Shown piece by piece: positions 5,347 through 10,492 of a stretch of DNA of 10,492 nucleotides. Made by a program: the position numbers and the translations under genes. The stretch covers positions 1 to 10,492 of the forward strand of contig DLMG01000319.1 of NCBI GenBank assembly GCA_002479245.1. Direction: 5' to 3'. Below the pieces are notes generated by a model. That model ran no database searches. It was not told the origin of the DNA and saw only the letters and a program-made list of their open reading frames with translations. Every line of letters begins with the position of its first letter. The first letter of the stretch is position 1. The stretch comes from Verrucomicrobia subdivision 3 bacterium UBA7542. GTDB taxonomy: Bacteria > Verrucomicrobiota > Verrucomicrobiia > Limisphaerales > UBA11358.

Positions 5347-7584
5347 ATGGAAGTGATCGCTGGAAAAAAATCCACACCGGGATTGCAAACTCTCCCCGGT
5401 GACGACGTCCGCCAAATCATGTGGCGTTTCGCCGACCGTTACGAATTGCACATGCTCGTGCAGGCCAGCCGCGCCGTGGCGCGCGGACCGGTCGCCCGCG
5501 TCGTCGCGGATGGCGGACGCAATTCGCACGAGTGGACGCCGGAGAAAGCGGGACTGCTCCAGCACTTCGATGAAAGCGGCATCACCGCCGCGGCCCTTGA
5601 CCCGGAGGAGGGCGGCTTCATCGCCGGGCCTAAGAACCTCGCGCTGGCGCTGGTGGCGTTCGAACTTTCATGGGTGGACGCCGGGGCTGCCACGTGCAGC
5701 CTTGCGGGCAATCTGGGTCTGGCGCCGATTCATGAGCGGGGAACGCCGGAGCAGCGCGCCAAATACGTCAGCGGCGCCGCACCGCTCAAGCCGGGTGAGA
5801 AACGCAAGCAGGTCCGCGCCGCATTTGCGCTTACCGAACCGATCCCGTTCGCCGGGGTTGAGACCGGAATGCTCGCCGGCAAAATTCGCGTTGCCGAGTG
5901 GAAGGATGGCCAGGAGCCGATGCTGCAGGTGGACAAGCGCGGGCGGTTCATCACGAACATGGGCTTCGCCAACGTCGTCACCGCAGCCGTGGATTCCGAC
6001 GACAAACGAATCAAGGGCAGTTGCATGGTCATCCTCGAAGAAGGCGACCCCGGCACCTGGGACCGCGGCACGCCAACGAAGAAACTCGTCCACCAGCTTT
6101 CCTCGACAAACGATCCGGTCTTCAATCTCAAGGTGCCGGCCAGCCGCATCGTCGGCGGTTACACGGTCAAGGGCGGCATCATCGTCCCGAATTATTCGAA
6201 TGGCGAAATCATCGAAGCTGTCTTCCGCCGCACACGCGTGACCGTCGGGCTGATGACCGCCGCGAAACTGCTTTCCGCCGTCGAGCCGGTGATTCTTTAT
6301 CAGCGCCGCCGTTTCCGTGGTGGCGAAGGCGCGGCTGGCACGCCGCGCTACGAACTCGGTTTGCAGCAAAAGGAAGACGCGTTGCATCGCCTCGTGGACA
6401 TCTGGGCCGCCGGCGAGGCGAGCGCCTCGCTCGGCTTTGAGGCCGCGCGGATGTTCGACGTGCTTGATCCGCTGGAAAAACAGAAGGACCAGTTGCTGGC
6501 TGAAAGAAAACTCACCGGTCGCGCCGCGCTCAAGGAATTGGCGGTGAAACAAAAGGATGCGTTGGAACTGCTTCAGATCACCTCCCAGTCTGTTGGCGAA
6601 CGGGAATTGAAGCGTCAGGAAGAACTTGAATCCGACCTGCTGGTTCAATTCGTCAAACTCGACTCGCTCGCCAGCGTCCTTTGCCCGGCGTGCAAACTTT
6701 GGAACACCGGCCACGGCGCAACCATGATGCGCGAGGCCGTCAGCCTCATGGGCGGTTATGGCGTCACGGAGGATTGCCCCGGCTTCCTCGGCCAGAAATG
6801 GATGGACGCGCAGCTCGAAGCCACCTACGAAGGGCCCGAGGCCGTGCAGCGCCTGCAGCTTTCCATCACGATGACCAACGAGTTGTTCCTCGCGCAATTC
6901 CAGCAGTGGATTCTGGAAATGCGGCGCATCGCCTCCGACCGGCCTGGTACCGGCGCCTGCACGCTCGCCAGCGCCATGCAACTCTGGCTCTGGACGCTCA
7001 ATCATATGCAGGAAGCCAGGGATGCCGAAGGCGTGAGGCTTTACCACAAGGCGCGCCAGGGCGTGACCTTCCCGCTGGCCGACGCGCTGTGCTGGCTGCT
7101 CGCCGCGCGGCAATTCATCCTGGATGTGATCGAACTGGAAACAAAAGGTGCCGCGAATCCCGCGCTTGCTGATGGTCTGGCCGGCACGGTTGCGTTCTTT
7201 ACGGACCTCTGCCACGTGCAAGCCGCGCGCGCCGCCGGCGAAGTGAGCCGCATCTGCACCGAAATCGTCCACGGCTACAATCGCCATCCGGCTTGGGATG
7301 AAACGAGCGCCCACGTCTGTTATTGCGCCGCGGAACTGGAATCGCTCGAAGGACTCATCCCCGGCATTGACGGCTCAGCCCGCGCCTGCTCGGATGTGTT
7401 CGAGGCCGGCGAAGAGCATCCGCTGAAGGCCGGGCCGTGCGTGAAATTCGCCGGACTCGAAACCTTCATGCGCTTGCGGGCGAAACTCGATGGCTGCCTC
7501 ACCGGTTGCCGTCTCGCCAAAGACCGCGCCGCCGAGGCGTTGACCAAGGTGATGACCCGCGAGGCGCTGGATTATCCGGTTTAG
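5347..7584 (+). CDS. Acyl-CoA dehydrogenase, extended form
   Basis: This 745-aa flavoenzyme should oxidise an acyl-CoA to its 2,3-enoyl form, passing electrons to ETF. The FAD/substrate motif FALTEP...G (160-174) marks the middle beta domain. RRTRVTVGLMTAAKLL (294-309) opens the C-terminal helical domain. GGYGVTED (469-476) and ATYEGPEAVQR (492-502) close it, and E495 in YEG matches the catalytic glutamate of MCAD-type enzymes. Normal family members have about 380-400 residues. The extra length comes from a charged, probably coiled insert (about 372-436) inside the C-terminal domain and a roughly 230-residue helical extension after 515, as seen in larger ACAD groups such as the very-long-chain type. 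Substrate cannot be told. ATG 5347 is preceded by the purine stretch gaaaga. The downstream ACT and ETF-QO genes suggest a joint role. A 548-aa antisense reading of this gene is a GC artefact. Confidence 0.93.
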   Translation: MEVIAGKKSTPGLQTLPGDDVRQIMWRFADRYELHMLVQASRAVARGPVARVVADGGRNSHEWTPEKAGLLQHFDESGITAAALDPEEGGFIAGPKNLALALVAFELSWVDAGAATCSLAGNLGLAPIHERGTPEQRAKYVSGAAPLKPGEKRKQVRAAFALTEPIPFAGVETGMLAGKIRVAEWKDGQEPMLQVDKRGRFITNMGFANVVTAAVDSDDKRIKGSCMVILEEGDPGTWDRGTPTKKLVHQLSSTNDPVFNLKVPASRIVGGYTVKGGIIVPNYSNGEIIEAVFRRTRVTVGLMTAAKLLSAVEPVILYQRRRFRGGEGAAGTPRYELGLQQKEDALHRLVDIWAAGEASASLGFEAARMFDVLDPLEKQKDQLLAERKLTGRAALKELAVKQKDALELLQITSQSVGERELKRQEELESDLLVQFVKLDSLASVLCPACKLWNTGHGATMMREAVSLMGGYGVTEDCPGFLGQKWMDAQLEATYEGPEAVQRLQLSITMTNELFLAQFQQWILEMRRIASDRPGTGACTLASAMQLWLWTLNHMQEARDAEGVRLYHKARQGVTFPLADALCWLLAARQFILDVIELETKGAANPALADGLAGTVAFFTDLCHVQAARAAGEVSRICTEIVHGYNRHPAWDETSAHVCYCAAELESLEGLIPGIDGSARACSDVFEAGEEHPLKAGPCVKFAGLETFMRLRAKLDGCLTGCRLAKDRAAEALTKVMTREALDYPV

Positions 7585-7631
7585 ACCCACGCCAAGGGAC
7601 ACAATCGCAGCGGAATCCGCCGCCGAATCGT

Positions 7632-7660
7632 TTGACAGCTTTTCGCGCGCGGCCTATGCT
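7632..7660 (+). promoter_or_regulatory. Sigma70-type promoter for the ACT gene
   Basis: A perfect -35 box TTGACA (7632-7637) is followed after exactly 17 bases by TATGCT (7655-7660), which matches the -10 consensus at four of six positions including the key first A and last T. Transcription should start near 7667, leaving a leader of about 47 bases. This gives the ACT gene its own transcription start, separate from the dehydrogenase. Confidence 0.75.
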
Positions 7661-7697
7661 CGCCGTCGCTGGAGAGAAAGATCTTTGGCAATCAATG

Positions 7698-7704
7698 AAA
7701 GGAG
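7698..7704 (+). promoter_or_regulatory. Strong ribosome-binding site of the ACT gene
   Basis: AAAGGAG lies 9 bases before ATG 7714 and fixes that start. It is the best Shine-Dalgarno site in the window. A four-codon open reading (MKGV, 7695-7709) overlaps it. Confidence 0.8.
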
Positions 7705-7713
7705 TCTGATTCT

Positions 7714-8130
7714 ATGAAAGCACAACGAGTGGATACCTGGGCGGTTTCAATCGCAGACAAACCCGGCGCTTTGGCGGCCAAACTCAAGGCGCTGTCAGCA
7801 GCGGGCGTGAATCTCGAGTTCCTCATCGCGCGCCGCGCGCCGGAGAAGCCCCGCACGGGCGTCATCTTCGTCACACCAATCCAGGGATCGAAACAATGCG
7901 GCGCGGCCGGCGCCGCAGGATTCAAAAAGGCAAAAAATCTGCACACGGTGCGGGTTGAAGGTTCCGACAAGCGGGGACAAGGCGCGCAACTCGCCCAGGC
8001 ACTGGCCGCAAAAGGGCTGAACCTGCGCGGCCTGTCGGCGGCGGCCATCGGAAAGAAATTTGTCAGCCACATCGCTGTGGACAAGGCGGCCGATGCCGCG
8101 AAGGTGATGAGCGTCGTGAAAAGCCTGTAA
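7714..8130 (+). CDS. Tandem ACT-domain protein
   Basis: This 138-aa soluble protein consists of two ACT-like units. The first, about residues 5-55, has the classic start WAVSIADKPGALAAKLKALSAAGVNLEFLIARR: beta strand, DKPGAL loop, helix, and a second strand beginning with NLEF. The second, about 75-138, repeats the fold as LHTVRVEGSDKRGQGAQLAQALAAKGLNLRGLSAAAIGKKFVSHIAV. ACT domains usually bind amino acids and regulate enzymes or transport; no catalytic or DNA-binding domain is attached here. It lies between an acyl-CoA dehydrogenase and an ETF-QO-like gene, so it may sense an amino acid whose breakdown feeds that pathway (inference). It has its own promoter and a strong ribosome-binding site, suggesting high or separately controlled expression. 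Confidence 0.85.
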   Translation: MKAQRVDTWAVSIADKPGALAAKLKALSAAGVNLEFLIARRAPEKPRTGVIFVTPIQGSKQCGAAGAAGFKKAKNLHTVRVEGSDKRGQGAQLAQALAAKGLNLRGLSAAAIGKKFVSHIAVDKAADAAKVMSVVKSL

Positions 8131-8170
8131 AGGGTGTGTGGGCAAAATCATTTTTCGCCTCTGATGTGGG

Positions 8171-8268
8171 GCAGACATTCCTGTCTGCGGATTCCACGTC
8201 AAACTGTCGGCTTTGGTCCGCGAAGTTGGAAAACTTTACAACCGGCAGGCTTGAAAGCCCGCCCGACA
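8171..8268. repeat. Nested palindromes (REP-like dispersed element)
   Basis: GCAGACA-TTCC-TGTCTGC forms a perfect 7-bp hairpin at 8171-8188. TGTCGG (8205-8210) pairs with CCGACA (8263-8268), and between them lies a hairpin at 8244-8263: GGC and GGCT pair with AGCC and GCC around a TGAA loop, with one A/C mismatch. The wording 'cagacattcctgtctgc ... caggcttgaaagcccgcc' looks like a dispersed non-coding repeat. No T-run follows, though the structure could still slow transcription after the ACT gene. The rest of the 8131-8361 gap contains CATAAT (8312-8317), a possible -10 box without a good -35. Confidence 0.55.
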
Positions 8269-8361
8269 ATTTGGGCAACACGCCCTCAGATTGAGCCCTT
8301 CTAACCGCTCTCATAATAAAGTGGATTGCATTTGTCGGCCATCCTAGTAATCAGTTCGCCC

Positions 8362-10332
8362 GTGACTGAACCAAATTCGCCACAGATTAACCGCCAACGC
8401 ATGGACGTGGACATCGTCTGCGTCGGCTTCGGCCCGGCCACGGCGGGATTCCTCACCACACTGTCCAAACAACTCGTTAATGCCGACGGGACACCGGCCG
8501 TCGAAAGCGCAACCACGCCGGGCATGCCGCCGCAGGTGCTTTGCTACGAACGCGCCGATGACATTGGCTTCGGCGTCTCCGGTGTCGTGACAAAAGCGCG
8601 GGCTTTGCGGGCAACATTTCCCAATCTCGACCAGGCGCAGATTCCGATGAGCGCGCCGGTCGGCGAAGAAAAAATTCTTTATTTGCTCGATCCCGTCGGC
8701 GCCAGCCGGCGATCGGCCACGATGCGCGCCGCGGATGCGATAATTCGCGCATTCAAATGGGCGCTGCCGGCGGAACACGACGCACTCAATCTGCCGTGGA
8801 CGCCTTCATTCCTGCACAAGGATGGCGGTTTGATTCTCTCCATGGGTCAGTTCATGCAATGGGTCGGCGCGCAGGTGCAAAGCTCCGGCACGGTCCAAAT
8901 CTGGCCCGGAACACCTGTATCCCAAGTGCTGATCGAACCCAGCGAACCAGATTTGGTAGGGCGCGGCACTCCGTGCGCGCCGGGGCTTGATGAATGTGGA
9001 AGCGGCACGCACGGAGTGACGCGCCCGACCTCGGAGGCTACGAGGTCCAAGGTTGTCGGCGTGCGCCTGCTTGATCAAGGCGTGGATAAAAAAGGGCAGC
9101 CTGCCGATGGCTTCACACCGGGCATGGACATTTATGCCGCGCTTACGGTCGTCGCTGACGGCCCGGTCGGTCACATCGGCCAGCAATTGGATGCCCACTT
9201 CGGCCTGCCCGACGGTCATCACACCCGTGATTGGGCGGTGGGCATGAAGTTCGTCGTGGATTTGCCCGAAGACACGCTGCTCAAACCCGGCACCGTGCTG
9301 CACACGTTCGGTTTTCCAGAGCCGGAGATTTTCGGATTCTTCTACGTGCATCCCGACCGCGTAGCGTCGCTCGGCATTTTTGTGCCGTCATGGTTCGACA
9401 GCCCCATGCGCACCGCCTACCGCCAGCTCCAGCACTGGATGTTGCACCCGTATCTCTGGCGTTACCTCAAAGGCGGCAAGCTCCGCTCGTGGGGCGCGAA
9501 GACGCTTGGCGAATCGGGCCGCCGCGGCGAGCCGCACCTCGTCGGCGAAGGTTATGCGCGAGTCGGCGAAGGTAGCGGCAGCACGAACGTGCTCACCGGC
9601 TCCGGCGTGGATGAAGCCTGGGCCACCGGCACACAACTCGCCGAGGCCGTGCTCGAATTGCTCAAGGTAAAGAAACCGTTCACGAAACAGAACCTCGACG
9701 AATCCTACGTGAAACGACGCCGCGCGAGCTGGGTGGAAAAGGAAGCGATCGTGGCCGAGAAATCGCGCGACGGTTTTCAAAAAGGCGTGGTGCGCGGCAT
9801 GATCGGCATGGCACTCGCCGGCCTGACCAACGGCAAACTCACCCTCGCCGGCGATCCCGTGCCGCCCTGGAAACGCATCCCGTCCATCGAGGAATATTAT
9901 CGGGGCCGGGTGTCACCGGAAGAAATCGCCAAGCTTCATGCCGAATGCCAGGCGCGGAACAGCTCGCTTCACGGCGCGCTGATGGAAAAAGCCGGCTGGC
10001 CCGCGATTCCTTACGACGGCCAGTTGCTCATGTCACATCAGGACGCGCTGCTCATGGGCGGCAAGGTGCAGGCGCCCCACGGTTACGCCGACCACGTCGA
10101 GTTTCTCAACCCGGAACTGTGCGAGAAATGCGGCACGAAAATTTGCATCGAGGTCTGCTCCGGCCAGGCCATCGCGCTGGGCGAAGGCGGCGTGCCGTCG
10201 TTCGACCGCGAAAAATGCATCCACTGCGGCGCGTGCTTGTGGAACTGTGCACAACCGTTGCCGGAAAATCCGGAACGCACCAACATCGCCTTCCACGCCG
10301 GCACCGGCGGCCTGCACTCGGCGGAGAATTGA
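8362..10332 (+). CDS. ETF:quinone oxidoreductase-like flavoprotein (FixC/FixX fusion type)
   Basis: This protein (656 aa from GTG 8362) should take electrons from ETF and pass them to quinone at the membrane. DVDIVCVGFGPATAGFL (15-31) is the FAD-binding Rossmann motif. Later blocks match ETF-QO: F-T-PGMDIYAALTVVADGPVGHIG, GGKLRSWGAKTLGESG, and a TNVLTGSGVDEAWATG stretch where the family has NVPxIKGTHTAMxSG; this last is quite divergent. The C-terminal Fe-S domain has CX2CX4CX3C (587-599) and CX2CX2CX3C (619-629), more cysteines than the four used by the single-cluster family. Residues about 199-223 are encoded by a palindromic element. I chose GTG because RQRMDVDIV just before the FAD motif matches the R-E-x-M-E-F-D-V start seen in bacterial ETF-QO. 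ATG 8401 and TTG 8326 are alternatives; none has a clear ribosome-binding site. ETF subunit genes are not in the window. Confidence 0.85.
   Translation: MTEPNSPQINRQRMDVDIVCVGFGPATAGFLTTLSKQLVNADGTPAVESATTPGMPPQVLCYERADDIGFGVSGVVTKARALRATFPNLDQAQIPMSAPVGEEKILYLLDPVGASRRSATMRAADAIIRAFKWALPAEHDALNLPWTPSFLHKDGGLILSMGQFMQWVGAQVQSSGTVQIWPGTPVSQVLIEPSEPDLVGRGTPCAPGLDECGSGTHGVTRPTSEATRSKVVGVRLLDQGVDKKGQPADGFTPGMDIYAALTVVADGPVGHIGQQLDAHFGLPDGHHTRDWAVGMKFVVDLPEDTLLKPGTVLHTFGFPEPEIFGFFYVHPDRVASLGIFVPSWFDSPMRTAYRQLQHWMLHPYLWRYLKGGKLRSWGAKTLGESGRRGEPHLVGEGYARVGEGSGSTNVLTGSGVDEAWATGTQLAEAVLELLKVKKPFTKQNLDESYVKRRRASWVEKEAIVAEKSRDGFQKGVVRGMIGMALAGLTNGKLTLAGDPVPPWKRIPSIEEYYRGRVSPEEIAKLHAECQARNSSLHGALMEKAGWPAIPYDGQLLMSHQDALLMGGKVQAPHGYADHVEFLNPELCEKCGTKICIEVCSGQAIALGEGGVPSFDREKCIHCGACLWNCAQPLPENPERTNIAFHAGTGGLHSAEN
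8955..9030. repeat. Palindromic element inside the ETF-QO reading frame
   Basis: Two 28-base arms, 8955-8982 and 9003-9030, are reverse complements at 25 of 28 positions, around a 20-base loop. A further small hairpin, CCTCG...CGAGG, adjoins at 9029-9045. Translated, the element gives V-G-R-G-T-P-C-A-P and T-H-G-V-T-R-P-T, low-complexity text unlike the flavoprotein around it. It falls between GTPVSQVLIE and KVVGVRLLD, neighbouring strands in this family. Confidence 0.85.
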
Positions 10333-10335
10333 ACA

Positions 10336-10356
10336 CCACGGTTGATCGTCACGTGG
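10336..10356. other. Short inverted repeat between convergent genes
   Basis: CCACG (10336-10340) pairs with CGTGG (10352-10356) in the 16-base gap between two convergent stop codons and just into the minus-strand gene. It has no T-tract, so any terminator role is speculative. Confidence 0.25.
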
Positions 10357-10492
10357 TTTGCGGGATTCCAGCAGGGTAGTCTTCGGCCAGACGCTTGAGG
10401 ATGCTCACGCAGCCGCGGTTTCCATCCACCAGCACCAGGTCGCCCGTGCGAATGACCCGCGTGGCCGAGGCAACGTTGGTCACCGCCGGAAG
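10349..10492 (-). CDS. PEP-utilising enzyme, C-terminal end (partial)
   Basis: On the minus strand an open frame enters from beyond the right edge and stops at TCA 10349-10351. The 47 visible residues read LPAVTNVASATRVIRTGDLV, then LVDGNRGCVSILKRLAED and a short tail. The pattern 'PAV.nv..AT..i..Gd.v.VDG..G.V.iL' is the end of the swivelling phosphohistidine domain found in pyruvate phosphate dikinase, PEP synthase, rifampin phosphotransferase and related enzymes. The phosphorylated histidine and the rest of the protein lie outside, so the exact enzyme cannot be named. It is convergent with the ETF-QO gene, with 16 bases between stops. The domain ends close to the stop, meaning it is the last domain of its protein. 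Confidence 0.75.
   Translation of the reverse strand, partial: LPAVTNVASATRVIRTGDLVLVDGNRGCVSILKRLAEDYPAGIPQTT

Noticed and set aside
5898..6440. Plus-strand 180-aa open frame within the dehydrogenase
   Set aside because: Out-of-frame shadow rich in R, H and G; the dehydrogenase frame is certain here.
5668..7314. 548-aa open frame on the minus strand opposite the acyl-CoA dehydrogenase
   Set aside because: It lies fully within a gene with clear family motifs. The translation is rich in R, G, A and H without recognisable motifs, as expected for the mirror frame of a GC-rich gene.
7695..7709. Four-codon leader peptide (MKGV) before the ACT gene
   Set aside because: It overlaps the ribosome-binding site and has no regulatory codons or attenuator hairpins; most likely chance.
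8312..8317. CATAAT as a promoter -10 box for the ETF-QO gene
   Set aside because: The nearest -35-like TTGAGC is only 15 bases upstream and matches weakly.
1..10492. CRISPR array, tRNA or rRNA genes, transposase or integrase
   Set aside because: I saw no regularly spaced repeats, no RNA-gene landmarks and no recombinase motifs on either strand.

Overview
The window looks like a piece of a GC-rich bacterial chromosome, most likely from the Verrucomicrobiota (Pedosphaera/Limisphaerales-like). This is an inference from three things: short palindromic dispersed repeats of a kind familiar in that group, few strong Shine-Dalgarno sites, and an ACAD / ACT / ETF-quinone-oxidoreductase gene set. No rRNA, tRNA, CRISPR array, transposase or integrase is visible.

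Left part (1-3194). A repeat-like inverted sequence (24-158) precedes a radical SAM protein with its SPASM-like cysteine cluster at the N-terminus (262-1350). A possible short coding remnant and a strong bidirectional intrinsic terminator (1475-1508) follow. Next come two small membrane proteins of DUF3592 type (1639-2202 and 2291-2986). They look more AT-rich and accessory than their neighbours, and a hairpin at 3023-3058 ends this section.

Middle part (3195-5346). Three tightly spaced genes probably form an operon: a minimal nucleotidyltransferase (MNT/AbiEii-like), a GT2 glycosyltransferase starting 1 base after it, and an unrecognised three-helix membrane protein. A 333-bp non-coding stretch follows, with a 72-bp imperfect palindrome (5021-5092).

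Right part (5347-10332). This is an electron-transfer/oxidation block. It holds an oversized acyl-CoA dehydrogenase (745 aa), a tandem-ACT protein with its own good sigma70-type promoter, and an ETF:quinone oxidoreductase-like flavoprotein with a C-terminal Fe-S domain. Together they suggest electron flow from an acyl-CoA through ETF (not in the window) to quinone, with the ACT protein as a possible amino-acid-sensing partner. The ETF-QO gene carries an in-frame palindromic element that appears to have been inserted and is now translated.

Right edge. A convergent minus-strand gene enters from outside. Its last 47 codons match the swivelling phosphohistidine domain of PEP-utilising enzymes.

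The most unusual points are the palindrome inside the ETF-QO reading frame, the eight-cysteine Fe-S tail of the same protein, the long insert and C-terminal extension of the dehydrogenase, and the permuted SPASM/radical SAM order. I see no clear sign of a wholly new defence or mobile system.
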